A DNA stretch of 64,000 bases from Halioglobus sp. Lineage in GTDB: Bacteria; Pseudomonadota; Gammaproteobacteria; Pseudomonadales; Halieaceae. Each line of letters starts with the position of its first letter. Within the stretch, counting starts at the first letter, position 1. The notes beneath the pieces were generated by a model that saw only the letters and a program-made list of their open reading frames with translations, searched no databases and was not told the origin of the DNA. The stretch spans positions 84,166-148,165 of the forward strand of contig JAPKAY010000002.1 of assembly GCA_028825045.1 (NCBI GenBank). Direction: 5' to 3'. Below are positions 36,918 through 46,004 of the stretch, one piece after another. The translations under genes and the position numbers were made by a program.

Positions 36918-37562
36918 TTATGCAGCCGGACGACTGGCCTCTGGGCCCGCTATCGCCATTGCTTTTTTGTACGCCGGCCTAGCAGTCACTCGGTCCAGGT
37001 AGTTCTTGGTATTGGGCGTCGCCTCATCGATCGTTCGAGCGCCGAGCATAGCCAGGGAAGTGAGATTGAACATCGACATGATGTCTGCGCAACTAAAGTC
37101 AGGTCCTCCAAGATAATCAGATGCTCCCAAGCGCTGCTCCAGTGCACTGTATATGCCGTCTTCACGGCGCTGCGTAGTCGTCATTATCAGGTTGTCGTCG
37201 GTGAACTCCACACCCATAGACTGAACCGCCATCTTGATGAACAGCATGGACTGCAAGTTATTATTAAACTGCATCCAAAAGAGGTAGTGCGGATACTCGG
37301 GAGATTCTTGCGGCACGGACAACCTGCCTTCACCGTAGCGCCTGGAGATATACTCCACAATGGCGGTGGACTCCGCCATCACAAGATCGCCGTCGACTAT
37401 GATGGGTGAGGTGCCCACCGGGTGAAGCGCACGATATTCGGGCGGCGCGAGAAAATCGGCACCTCGATCATACCATTGCAATTCATAGGGCAGACCCAGC
37501 TCTTCCATCAGCCAAACAACGCGATCAGATTGTGAGATACCCAGGTGATGGATTGTGATCAT
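36918..37562 (-). CDS. glutathione S-transferase
   Basis: A 214-residue two-domain GST: thioredoxin-like N-domain with ITIHHLGISQSDRVVWLMEELGLPYEL and the cis-Pro region GTSPIIVDGDLVMAESTAIVEYI, which supplies the glutathione-binding Glu-Ser pair; then an alpha-helical C-domain ending near TARPAYKKAMA. No membrane segment. It lies convergent to the nitroreductase gene, and the 155 bases between them show nothing. Likely a detoxification role for aldehydes or aromatics. Confidence 0.85.
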   Translation of the reverse strand: MITIHHLGISQSDRVVWLMEELGLPYELQWYDRGADFLAPPEYRALHPVGTSPIIVDGDLVMAESTAIVEYISRRYGEGRLSVPQESPEYPHYLFWMQFNNNLQSMLFIKMAVQSMGVEFTDDNLIMTTTQRREDGIYSALEQRLGASDYLGGPDFSCADIMSMFNLTSLAMLGARTIDEATPNTKNYLDRVTARPAYKKAMAIAGPEASRPAA

Positions 37563-37637
37563 GCGTAAGACTCCGTGCCCAAAGGCATTTAGATTTAAAA
37601 AGTGTATCGAGTGGTGAATATTTTCTGCCCAGTCTCA

Positions 37638-38078
37638 TCAGCGACTTCGCATATCACCCCAACCACCCGGCGTCACGCCATCCACATACACCTTGCGGTG
37701 TTGAATCTGCCAGCCCTGGTTGTGACACCGATATTCGTCGACATACCGACCCCAGTGATCGAGGCCATCCTGAGTGAGAACCGCAAAATAACTTCTGCCC
37801 TTTGCAGACGCTTTATTGACCAGGTCAATCTGATGTGTGGATGTGTGATGATGAAGAGACTGTAGCCGGAATTTTTCTTGGCTCTGTTGCGCAACCGACG
37901 AAAAGAAAACTTCAATGGCTTCACGACCGCATAGAGATTCGGCACCAATGACGTCAAGCACCGCATCGGGCGCAAACAAACACATCATTTCTGTAATATG
38001 GCCACTGTCGCCGAGGCTATTGTACCTTGCTACGATGTCGCGAATGCTTTCACGCGCCGTCAGCTCCCAAAGCTCCAT
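37638..38078 (-). CDS. SnoaL-like (NTF2-fold) protein
   Basis: A 146-residue protein with the SnoaL-like profile: ELTARESIRDIVARYNSLGDSGHITEMMCLFAPDAVLDV, then the middle strand ESLCGREAIEVFFSSV and a final WGRYVDEYRCHNQGWQIQHRKV. Such proteins are isomerases, cyclases or unassigned ligand binders. It is in the same direction as the GST gene (75-base gap). Catalytic Asp/His cannot be assigned with confidence. Confidence 0.75.
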   Translation of the reverse strand: MELWELTARESIRDIVARYNSLGDSGHITEMMCLFAPDAVLDVIGAESLCGREAIEVFFSSVAQQSQEKFRLQSLHHHTSTHQIDLVNKASAKGRSYFAVLTQDGLDHWGRYVDEYRCHNQGWQIQHRKVYVDGVTPGGWGDMRSR

Positions 38079-38095
38079 AGGTTTCCTCGACTATC

Positions 38096-38120
38096 AGTTC
38101 AGTTCAGTTCAGTTCAGTTC
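38096..38120. repeat. AGTTC pentanucleotide repeat, five copies
   Basis: Five perfect copies of AGTTC run from 38096 to 38120, between the SnoaL-like gene (start 38078) and the stop of the next minus-strand gene (38122). It is a short tandem repeat, likely variable in copy number. It is outside both coding regions. Confidence 0.75.
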
Positions 38121-38121
38121 A

Positions 38122-39396
38122 CTACGCTAACTTAGGTGCCTCAGAGAATACCGGCCAATACTCGACAATGCTTCCATCATCATAAACAGCGATATCCCCG
38201 AACTGCAAAAAGACAAACTCACTCTGGGTTGGCCGCAAAAAAATCCAGTCATCAGCCTGCAGGCTGATATTGCGAGAACCGTTCAACATCTCCTGATTTG
38301 TGGATCGACCAAAGAGGCCATTATAAACCAGACCGGGTGGAGACTCAGGCTTTGCCTTCCAGTAACCGCCGTAGGTAAAAAACGTGCGCGCTCGATTGGG
38401 GTTCCACGCTGACTGAACTCCCCCCAGATTAATACCAGGAATTTCCAGCGAATCGAGCGCTTTAAGAACGGGCGTGCCTATATAGGAGGCAGGCTTATGA
38501 TCTGCCAGCGTAGGCAAATCGAAGTCTGTGGGCTTAACCAGACAGGAACCAGTCGCCAGTTCATTGAAAGGAAAATTGCCGTGATCATATAGCTGGTAGG
38601 TGGGGCTTCCGCCGGCATTCAGCAGGACATCCTGCGGCCAGGCATCACCAAGGTATTCTCGCGCCACGTCCACGTAATGCTGATAGAGAACGACGGCCCG
38701 GTCACGGTACATTATGGGGTCACCTACCGGCATTTTTACGACATGTGGCTCGTAACCCATAAACCCGCAGAACTGCAGGTGATCAGACTGCTGCATCCGC
38801 TCCAGCATGGTGATGAGTGGCTGATCACTGCTCACACCGCCGCGATGTAAGCCCACATCGAGCTCGATGCAAATCTGCATTTGCTGGCCCAAACTCTCTG
38901 CCAGCACATCGTATTGTGCCAGGCGCTCAGGTGTATCAACCAACCAGCGCAGCTGGCGCTCTGGCTTGAACTTTCCACCGGCAAACTGTCGATAAAAATT
39001 GTGAGCCGCGGTTACTGGCATCGGCTTTCCCAACAGAATATCGGCCTCAGGCATCACCGCTGCTACCTGATTAACAAACGGCTGATGAAACAGCATGAGG
39101 CGATTACTGCCAGAGGCTTGCATAACAGTTTCAAGCAGCCCCAGGGACGGCAGCGATTTGGCAACAATACGATAGGCGAAGCGATCTGAGATGTGGGACT
39201 TCAGTGTGCGAACATTTTCCAACAACTTATTTCGATCAACTATTAGTGTCGGCTTTGACTGTCCGGCGCTATCAAGGGCAGTGCCAAGCGAACGAAAATA
39301 GGAAGAATGATCCTGGCCTTTGTCGCGTGGGCGCAACAGAACACCAAGCCCCAGAGCCCCCGCCATGCCACCCAACAATAATGAACGACGCTTCAT
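38122..39396 (-). CDS. Tat-exported D-threonine-aldolase-like (alanine racemase fold) protein
   Basis: A 424-residue protein with a twin-arginine-type N terminus (MKRRSLLLGGMAGALGLGVLLRP). The alanine-racemase-type barrel carries the PLP lysine in RIVAKSLPSLG. Later blocks IELDVGLHRGGV and GFMGYEPHVV are typical of the D-threonine aldolase / D-serine dehydratase group. The C-terminal metal-site residues of that group (His...Cys) are not evident in TQSEFVFLQFGD, so activity may differ. It is the last gene of a group with a lactone-oxidase-like flavoprotein and a cytochrome c. A PLP protein with a Tat signal is uncommon. Confidence 0.75.
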   Translation of the reverse strand: MKRRSLLLGGMAGALGLGVLLRPRDKGQDHSSYFRSLGTALDSAGQSKPTLIVDRNKLLENVRTLKSHISDRFAYRIVAKSLPSLGLLETVMQASGSNRLMLFHQPFVNQVAAVMPEADILLGKPMPVTAAHNFYRQFAGGKFKPERQLRWLVDTPERLAQYDVLAESLGQQMQICIELDVGLHRGGVSSDQPLITMLERMQQSDHLQFCGFMGYEPHVVKMPVGDPIMYRDRAVVLYQHYVDVAREYLGDAWPQDVLLNAGGSPTYQLYDHGNFPFNELATGSCLVKPTDFDLPTLADHKPASYIGTPVLKALDSLEIPGINLGGVQSAWNPNRARTFFTYGGYWKAKPESPPGLVYNGLFGRSTNQEMLNGSRNISLQADDWIFLRPTQSEFVFLQFGDIAVYDDGSIVEYWPVFSEAPKLA

Positions 39397-39416
39397 CCTA
39401 TGCCTCTTTTAACACG

Positions 39417-40790
39417 CTAGCCAAACAGCTCGGTCAGATAGGGATTCAGGAATTTTCCCTGGGGATCGAACTCTCTACGCACCCGAGAAAAATCGTCCCA
39501 TCGCGGGTACAGTTTACGAAAGTCTGAGCGCCCCAGTGTATTGAGCTTACCCCAGTGCGGACGACCGTGATATTTACGCAGAATCGGTTCGATGGTTTTG
39601 AAGTAAGGTGCAAAATCTTCTTCAAAATAACGGTGCACCGCTATGGAGCATGTATCACGCTGGTAGAATGGGCTCAACCAGATATCGTCGGCTTTGACAT
39701 AGCGGACCTCGATGGGAAAGAACACCTCATGATGCTGTGATTCAAGCGTGGCACGAATTTCCCGTAGCGCAGGCAAGCCCAATTCACGCGGTAAATGATA
39801 TTCCATTTCGTTGAAGCGCACATTGCGCTCACTCGCGTAGTTCTTCCAGGAACCTTCCACAGTGACTTCATCGCTAAGACTGTTGACCACACCACTGAGT
39901 ATCAGTTCGCGCAGACCCGGTGACCACTGAAGCCAGTCTCGCAGCATTTTCAGGTCCTCAACCGAGTCGTTGGTATCGAGCTTTTCGGTGGAACCCACCG
40001 CTTCATCGGTCAGATCATGGACGTCGGTGAAGCCCATACCGGAAAAGGGAATATAGTAGAACTCGAAATTCCTGTGCTGATCAGCCATGTCATCAGCGAT
40101 GTCGAGAATCTCGTCGAAACTGCGCCAGACAGTTTCCCGTCTTAATCGATAAGGCGCAACATTCTGCAGTTTTACCTGCGTGGCAACGCCCAGCGTGCCC
40201 AGAGATACGCGCGCTGCCTGGAATAACTCCGCATTGGTATTAGCATCGCATTCCACCACTTCGCCACGGCCATCGACCAGTTGTAGCCCCTCGATAAACG
40301 TCGACATGCAGCCTATTGTCGCGCCCGTCCCGTGAGTAGCAGTGGCAAAACAACCCGCCAGCGTCTGTTCATCAATATCCGGCATGTTTACCAGCGCCTG
40401 CCCCGCGTCTTCCAGCGGCTGGCCAATATCGCCAAGACGACTCCCTGCCCACAGTTTAGCCTGCAGTGTTTGGGGGTCATGGCTTATCAGGCCACTCAGT
40501 CGTGAGAGGGACACTATGGTGCCGTCGGTGGGTACCAGTGGAGTAAATGAATGCCCCGCACCGACCGGGCGAATAACACCCTTTGCATTGGCTATCAACG
40601 CCTGCAACTCCTCCACCGACGCCGGCGCCACTCGCGCCGTCGGCAGACATTGCTGCGAGCCTGACCAGTTGCGCCAGGGAAGGCGGCGTTTCTGTGTTGC
40701 GCCTTCTGCGGCAAGAGTTCGCATAGCACCACTTTGGGCAGCCAGGGCAGTCGCTACTAAGGCACTGAGTACACTCCGACGTCGCAACAC
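39417..40790 (-). CDS. Tat-exported D-arabinono-1,4-lactone-oxidase-type flavoprotein
   Basis: A 457-residue FAD oxidase/dehydrogenase. The N terminus begins MLRRRSVLSALVATAL and looks like a Tat signal ending near TLAAEG. The FAD domain shows VIRPVGAGHSFTPLV (covalent-flavin His region), then FATATHGTG and the ALO-family C-terminal HWGKLNTL (about residues 410-417), which is conserved in aldonolactone oxidases. Gene ends 20 bases before the PLP protein and starts 5 bases after the cytochrome c gene, so these three make one operon. The cytochrome is the probable electron acceptor. Confidence 0.85.
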   Translation of the reverse strand: MLRRRSVLSALVATALAAQSGAMRTLAAEGATQKRRLPWRNWSGSQQCLPTARVAPASVEELQALIANAKGVIRPVGAGHSFTPLVPTDGTIVSLSRLSGLISHDPQTLQAKLWAGSRLGDIGQPLEDAGQALVNMPDIDEQTLAGCFATATHGTGATIGCMSTFIEGLQLVDGRGEVVECDANTNAELFQAARVSLGTLGVATQVKLQNVAPYRLRRETVWRSFDEILDIADDMADQHRNFEFYYIPFSGMGFTDVHDLTDEAVGSTEKLDTNDSVEDLKMLRDWLQWSPGLRELILSGVVNSLSDEVTVEGSWKNYASERNVRFNEMEYHLPRELGLPALREIRATLESQHHEVFFPIEVRYVKADDIWLSPFYQRDTCSIAVHRYFEEDFAPYFKTIEPILRKYHGRPHWGKLNTLGRSDFRKLYPRWDDFSRVRREFDPQGKFLNPYLTELFG

Positions 40791-40795
40791 AGCAA

Positions 40796-41155
40796 CTACT
40801 CCGGTGCAGCCATAAAATTTATCAACGCTTCGAACTGATCAACATCGCAGTCCATACACAAACCAAGGGGAGGCATACCACCGTATCCATTCACAACATT
40901 GTCTACCAATACAGTCATGCCCTTATCCATAATCGGCGCCCACGCCAGCGCATCGCCAGTCAATGGAGCCCCCGTAGTCACTACCGTATGACAGCTGCGG
41001 CAGCTGCGATTATAGACGTTGGCAAGATCGGTATTGGCCGGCACCAATTGTCTGCTCTGGACCATACTGATGCCCGCCGGCCCCGATGCCCGTTCATCAC
41101 AGCCACACAATGCAATAACGAAGAGCGCGAGAAAAAATTTTATAGTAGTCATCAT
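40796..41155 (-). CDS. monoheme c-type cytochrome (class I, c5-like)
   Basis: A 119-residue exported protein with a signal (FFLALFVIALCGC) and a lipobox-like C at about residue 18. The heme motif is CRSCH (about residues 53-57) and the axial Met is in GGMPPLGLCMDCD, where an extra Cys pair C-M-D-C resembles cytochrome c5. Located 5 bases upstream of the flavoprotein gene, consistent with a flavin-to-heme electron path in the periplasm. Confidence 0.83.
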   Translation of the reverse strand: MMTTIKFFLALFVIALCGCDERASGPAGISMVQSRQLVPANTDLANVYNRSCRSCHTVVTTGAPLTGDALAWAPIMDKGMTVLVDNVVNGYGGMPPLGLCMDCDVDQFEALINFMAAPE

Positions 41156-41187
41156 TCAGTTTCCAGATTCATTGAATAAAGGTGCCA

Positions 41188-41841
41188 TCACTGCTGCGAC
41201 AATAATTCATCCAGTTGACTGATGGTAGCCAAAACATCCGTACCCACCGTAATTCCTCGCCAGCCTAAACCCCGCGCCACATCCACATTGGCTTGATAGT
41301 CATCGAGAAAAACAATGTGTTCCGGCGCGACATCTGGAAGATGTTCCAACGCAATCTGGAAAATTCGAGGATCGGGTTTGCGCACACCGACACTGCTCGA
41401 GTCGACCACGAAATCAAACAGTTCGTCGACAGGAATCAATCCGCGCCAACCCTCTCCAAATTCCATAACGTTATTCGTAATGATTCCGGTTTTATAGCCC
41501 TCTCCCTTGATAGATCGCACCTTGTCTACCAGGGGACGCTTACTATCCGCCCCGGCGTTATTACCCGCCATTTTTGCGAACAGCTCGTAGATATCAACAC
41601 GCAGCTTTCGTTCCAAGCTCAAATTAAGAATCTCATCGCGGGCATTTTCAAGGCTAATCTCACCCCGCTCAAGGCGGTGCCAGGGATGATCGCCGTCGTG
41701 CTCGTACGACCCGAACACAAGGCGAGTAACCTCACCGGCGTCAATACCCAACTCGTCCCCAAAAGCCATGACGGCATGAAAGGGAGAATCCGTAAAGACA
41801 CCTCCAAAATCAAACAGAATGGCTTCGATTTTTTCGGACAT
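41188..41841 (-). CDS. HAD-superfamily hydrolase (ACAD10-like DFGGV type)
   Basis: A 217-residue HAD-like protein. The catalytic motif I is ILFDFGGVFTDSP: the nucleophile Asp is present but the usual second Asp is Gly, as in the ACAD10/epoxide-hydrolase-type HAD group, which suggests altered phosphatase activity. Motif II is GIITNN and motif III/IV region VRKPDPRIFQIAL...IVFLDDYQANVDVARGLGW carries the Lys and the acidic pair. Cytoplasmic. Its 3' end is 32 bases from the start of the cytochrome gene, same strand, so it might be the first gene of the operon. Confidence 0.83.
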   Translation of the reverse strand: MSEKIEAILFDFGGVFTDSPFHAVMAFGDELGIDAGEVTRLVFGSYEHDGDHPWHRLERGEISLENARDEILNLSLERKLRVDIYELFAKMAGNNAGADSKRPLVDKVRSIKGEGYKTGIITNNVMEFGEGWRGLIPVDELFDFVVDSSSVGVRKPDPRIFQIALEHLPDVAPEHIVFLDDYQANVDVARGLGWRGITVGTDVLATISQLDELLSQQ

Positions 41842-42112
41842 TGCTATTACCAGAAACGCGGGTGATAAAGTCTACTCCACTGATGGGCCCATAGAAAGAT
41901 ACCCGGCCGATACCAGCGAGCAAAATCCTGCAGACCTTCTCCACAGGGCTTTAGTCGCCTATTTTGAACAATACTGGTATTTAAGCCACAGTGACCGAGA
42001 AATTTGGCCCATGACGCTATTAGTCGCTCACGGCATTTGGTACCGTAGCTACCCGCTGAGCAACACCTCCCCAGACCCAGCGCTGCCTAGAGAAGGAAAT
42101 GGAACCGGTATT

Positions 42113-43093
42113 ATGTCTATAAATCGTCGATCACACGAACTCACCAAATCTGCCTTACTCGCCTGCGGGATGCTCTGTCTTATGGCTGTTTCCGGTTGCA
42201 GCAACTCTAACAGCAACCAATCCAACGGGACGAGTCAGAACAGCCCGCTTGCCAGCTGTGCAGACGACGACAGCTGCGCCTCCAACCCCACTCTCCAAAT
42301 TGGACAAGACCGCCCCGCGGACGTTCTAATACCCTCCAACTACACGACCAGTACCCGCTATCCACTCATCATTTCTTTGCACGGTTTTGCCGCAACTGGT
42401 TTTGTGGAAGCCGCTTACATGGGCTTTATTGAGCGTGTTGATACACAACAGTATGTTCTGGTCACGCCTGACGGTACGGAAAATCTAGAGGGTCAACGGT
42501 TCTGGAATGCGACGCCGGCATGTTGTGCTCCTTCGGATAACCTGGTCGACGACGTGGCCTATATTCGAAGTCTTATTGAGGAGGCCGCCGCCACGTACAG
42601 TATAGATGTCAGTCGCATCAGTTTATTTGGTCACTCCAATGGGGGATTTATGGCCCTGCGTATGGCGTGTGAAGCGTCAGACCTCGTCACCTCGGTGGTA
42701 AGCCTCGCAGGATCGACATTTGCAGACGATGAAAGCTGCGCACCGGCAGCGCTTCCTGTAAGTGTCCTTGCAATGCACGGCGATCTCGATACGACGATTT
42801 TCTATGACGGAAGGGAAAATGGGGAAAGATCATACCCAAGCGCTCAGGACACTGCTCGCCGTTTCGCCGCACATGCCCAGTGCGACACAAACAACCCGTC
42901 AATGGCCGCAAATTTAGATCTTGTTGGCAGCGTTGATGGCAATGAAACGACTGTGCTTCAGTACTCCAATTGTCCGCAAGGGGTGGACGTTGAGCTTTGG
43001 ACCCTGGTGGGCGGACCACATGTTCCGTTTCCGTGGGTGAATAGTGGTCTTGATTCCATCGTAGACTGGATGATCGATCAGCAACGTTTGTAA
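42113..43093 (+). CDS. secreted esterase/PHB-depolymerase-like lipoprotein (LpqC family)
   Basis: A 326-residue protein starting at ATG 42113; the longer upstream frame is rejected because it would bury the signal. The lipoprotein signal ends in VSGC, followed by an Asn/Ser-rich linker. The alpha/beta-hydrolase shows SLHGFAATG (oxyanion region), the nucleophile elbow LFGHSNGGFMALR, catalytic Asp in LAMHGDLDTTIFY and His in GGPHVPFPW. This is the LpqC / esterase_phb group, which hydrolyses polyester or feruloyl esters. Two cysteine pairs are present. The 270-base region 41842-42112 is not annotated. Confidence 0.85.
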   Translation: MSINRRSHELTKSALLACGMLCLMAVSGCSNSNSNQSNGTSQNSPLASCADDDSCASNPTLQIGQDRPADVLIPSNYTTSTRYPLIISLHGFAATGFVEAAYMGFIERVDTQQYVLVTPDGTENLEGQRFWNATPACCAPSDNLVDDVAYIRSLIEEAAATYSIDVSRISLFGHSNGGFMALRMACEASDLVTSVVSLAGSTFADDESCAPAALPVSVLAMHGDLDTTIFYDGRENGERSYPSAQDTARRFAAHAQCDTNNPSMAANLDLVGSVDGNETTVLQYSNCPQGVDVELWTLVGGPHVPFPWVNSGLDSIVDWMIDQQRL

Positions 43094-43148
43094 TAAGTCA
43101 GTGCCGCATTTCGACAACAATACTTTCCCCATATCCAAGGATGCTTAG

Positions 43149-45008
43149 ATGCACCACCACGTGATGCTGGCACTGGTAGGCATCGGAATTCTGTCTCTTG
43201 CTTCCCAGTGGCTGGCGTGGCGCTTTCGTATACCGGCCATCCTCTTCCTACTTGCCAGCGGGCTCGTTCTGGGACCCGCCACGGGCCTGCTGAACCCCAA
43301 CGAGCTGTTCGGCGATTTGCTATTCCCCTTTATATCACTTTCGGTTGCCGTCATTTTGTTTGAGGGCAGTCTGACCCTGAAATTTGAAGAAATTCGGGGT
43401 CATGGCAAGGTCGTTAGGAATCTTATTACAGTAGGGGTCGTTATAACCTGGCTGACAATTGCGATCTTCACCCACTACATTATCGGCACCAACTGGCAAC
43501 TTGCGTTCCTTTTTGGCTCCATCATGACAGTGACCGGGCCCACAGTGATCATGCCCATGCTGCAAGCCGTTCGGCCCAATCAGAACATCGCAAATATTTT
43601 GCGCTGGGAGGGCATTCTGATCGATCCGGTGGGCGCAATCCTGGCAGTGCTGACGTTCACCGTGATTTTGGCCAGCCAGGCTTCAACCACCGCGGGGGAA
43701 ATTCTCGGCCTACTACTCACTCTTGTGGGAGGTGGCCTGCTGGTCGGCGGCCTGGCCGGCTATTTATGGGGCCTCGCGCTGCGTGGCAACTGGATACCCC
43801 GATATCTACAAAACGTAGCCACACTGTTGATTGTGTTCGCGGTCTACGCACTGGCGGACGTCATTGAAAACGAATCGGGACTGCTTGCCGTCACCGTTAT
43901 GGGCGTCTGGCTGGCCAATACGCCCCGGCTGCACATGGAGGACATCCTCGATTTCAAGGAGAGTCTCAGCATTTTGCTGGTCTCAGGATTGTTCATCCTG
44001 CTGGCGGCCAGGGTCGATTTTGAACAATTGCGTGCGGTGGGCTTCCCCGCGCTATTGGTCATGCTGGGCATACAGTTTATCGCTCGTCCGCTTAAGGTCT
44101 TTATCTGCTCAATTGGGTCCAGGCTCACCTGGCAGGAGCGGCTGACCATTGCCTGGATTGGGCCACGCGGTATCATCGCTGCCGCCATCAGCGCAGTATT
44201 CGCCCTACGACTGGAAGCACAAGGCGCCTCGGACGCATCGCTACTGGTACCCCTGACGTTTGTCGTTATCGTAGGTACGGTCGTCTTGCAGAGCCTGACT
44301 GCAAGGCCGTTGGCGCGCTTGCTGAAAGTTGCTCTGCCAGAACCCGAGGGGGTGTTAATTGTCGGTGCTAATCCGGTGACAGCCGCCCTGGCCGAAACTC
44401 TTCATGAGGCCGGATTTTCGGTGGTGGTTAGCCACAGCAACTGGGATGGACTGCGCGCGGCGCGTATGGCCGGGATCACCACTTTCTATGGCAACCCGAT
44501 GTCCGATCATGCGGATCGCACAATGGACCTGGCGGGCATTGGAAAATTGTTCGCCATGTCGCGAAATACTGATTACAACCATCTCGCTTGTGCCTATTTC
44601 TCCGGTGAATTTGGCCGCCAGAATGTTTACGCATTGCCGGTCGCTTTAGATGCGGCGGAATCCACAGGGGGCAAGCATGCTCCGACCAGAAGTTTTCGCG
44701 GACGCCGCCTGTTCGATCAGGATGTCAGCTTATCAAAAATGTTGAGTCTTCTTAGTCAGGGCGCGACTATAAAGACCACGCTAATTACCGACACTTTCAG
44801 CTATGAAGACTATCTAGCGCGAGCACAGGGCACACGTATTCCCTTGGCAGCCTGGAACCAGAAAGGTCAATTAACAGCCTTTAGACCCGAGTTGGATTGG
44901 CAACCCTCGGACGGATGGACAGTAGCCAGCCTTGCGCTGGATTCGGTACAGGACTCACAAGACCGTACGCGCAATGCAACTATAGATATAGAGAAATACG
45001 GTATCTAG
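43149..45008 (+). CDS. NhaP-type cation/proton antiporter with TrkA-N domain
   Basis: A 619-residue CPA1 antiporter. The membrane part has about twelve segments, with the signatures PAILFLLASGLVLGPATG, FEGSLTL and TGPTVIMPMLQ (the ion-binding T-x-P region), and EGILIDPVGAILAV (Asp of the ND/DD site). Residues about 397-500 form a Rossmann-like TrkA-N/RCK domain, starting GVLIVGANPVTAALAETL, which likely senses nucleotide or redox state. This layout matches sodium or potassium/proton antiporters of marine bacteria. Not in an obvious operon with its neighbours. Confidence 0.87.
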   Translation: MHHHVMLALVGIGILSLASQWLAWRFRIPAILFLLASGLVLGPATGLLNPNELFGDLLFPFISLSVAVILFEGSLTLKFEEIRGHGKVVRNLITVGVVITWLTIAIFTHYIIGTNWQLAFLFGSIMTVTGPTVIMPMLQAVRPNQNIANILRWEGILIDPVGAILAVLTFTVILASQASTTAGEILGLLLTLVGGGLLVGGLAGYLWGLALRGNWIPRYLQNVATLLIVFAVYALADVIENESGLLAVTVMGVWLANTPRLHMEDILDFKESLSILLVSGLFILLAARVDFEQLRAVGFPALLVMLGIQFIARPLKVFICSIGSRLTWQERLTIAWIGPRGIIAAAISAVFALRLEAQGASDASLLVPLTFVVIVGTVVLQSLTARPLARLLKVALPEPEGVLIVGANPVTAALAETLHEAGFSVVVSHSNWDGLRAARMAGITTFYGNPMSDHADRTMDLAGIGKLFAMSRNTDYNHLACAYFSGEFGRQNVYALPVALDAAESTGGKHAPTRSFRGRRLFDQDVSLSKMLSLLSQGATIKTTLITDTFSYEDYLARAQGTRIPLAAWNQKGQLTAFRPELDWQPSDGWTVASLALDSVQDSQDRTRNATIDIEKYGI

Positions 45009-45102
45009 CGTCAGGCCGATCAAGCAGATTAGTCATCACTGCCTGTCTTTGTAAATTGAAGGAATCTGCTATCGTTACCCTCTTTTTTTTTAAAACGGAC
45101 GA

Positions 45103-45999
45103 ATGACTATGGCAACAAAACTCGGAAAATTGGGCGTCTGGGCCTCTATAGACAATATGACTGCGCCGGACGCAGTAAAGTTCGCCCAGCAACTGGAGCA
45201 GTGGGGATATAGCGCTCTCTGGATCCCCGAAGCGGTGGGTAGGGACCCGTTCTCTATTATCACCTTCATGGCTGCGCACACAGAAAAACTGATATTTGCC
45301 ACGGGAATCGCCAATATCTACGCGCGCGATCCCATGTCGATGAATGCGATTCACAGTACGGTCGCCGAATTGGCGCCGGATCGCTTCATCATGGGACTGG
45401 GCGTCTCCCACGCACCGCTGGTCAAAGATATTCGTGGCCACGACTACCAGAAACCGGTGGCCACCATGAGGAATTATCTCGAATCCATGGAAAGCGCCTT
45501 GTATCTGTCTGCGACCGCGGCAGAACCGGCCCCGATTTTACTCGGTGCCCTGCGGCAGAACATGTTGAAACTCAGTGCCGAAAAAACCACAGGCGCCCAC
45601 CCCTATTTTGTTCCCACGGCGCACACGTCCTGGGCGAGAGAGATTCTGGGTAAGGACGCCTGGCTGTGCCCGGAGCAAATGCTGCTCCTGGAAACCGACG
45701 CGGATAAAGCCAGAACAATAGCCCGAAAGCACATGGCCATTTACACCGGTCTGGATAACTATAAGAACAATTTGAAGCAGTTCGGATTTAGCGATGCAGA
45801 CTTCGAAAATGGTGGCAGCGATGCCCTGGTAGATGCCATTTTCGGCTGGGGCGACGAGCAGGCGCTGAAGAATCGCATTCAGGCGCACTGGGAAGCAGGT
45901 GCCAACCACGTGTGTATACAGACCTTCCAGGACGGCGCCGACACAGGCCCTGACCTGGCATTGCTTGAATCACTGGCACCTCTCAATCATTCGCCCTGA
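45103..45999 (+). CDS. LLM-class (F420-dependent-type) oxidoreductase
   Basis: A 298-residue luciferase-like monooxygenase-fold protein: KLGVWASIDNMTAPDAVKFAQQLEQWGYSALWIPEAVGRDPF at the start, the substrate-side ATGIANIYARDPMSMNAIHSTVAELAPDRFIMGLGVSH, and PILLGALRQNMLKLSAEKTTGAHPYFVP. These are the conserved blocks of the TIGR03620-type LLM oxidoreductases. F420 or FMN is the probable cofactor. ATG 45103 or 45109 are both possible. Five bases downstream begins a decayed FAD dehydrogenase, so the two once shared a transcript. Confidence 0.83.
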   Translation: MTMATKLGKLGVWASIDNMTAPDAVKFAQQLEQWGYSALWIPEAVGRDPFSIITFMAAHTEKLIFATGIANIYARDPMSMNAIHSTVAELAPDRFIMGLGVSHAPLVKDIRGHDYQKPVATMRNYLESMESALYLSATAAEPAPILLGALRQNMLKLSAEKTTGAHPYFVPTAHTSWAREILGKDAWLCPEQMLLLETDADKARTIARKHMAIYTGLDNYKNNLKQFGFSDADFENGGSDALVDAIFGWGDEQALKNRIQAHWEAGANHVCIQTFQDGADTGPDLALLESLAPLNHSP

Positions 46000-46004
46000 T
46001 CAAC

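Noticed and set aside
38096..38120. CRISPR-like repeat
   Set aside because: Units are only five bases, directly adjoining and without spacers.
41819..42112. N-terminal extension of the esterase
   Set aside because: It would hide the lipoprotein signal starting at 42113 and overlaps the start of the HAD gene.
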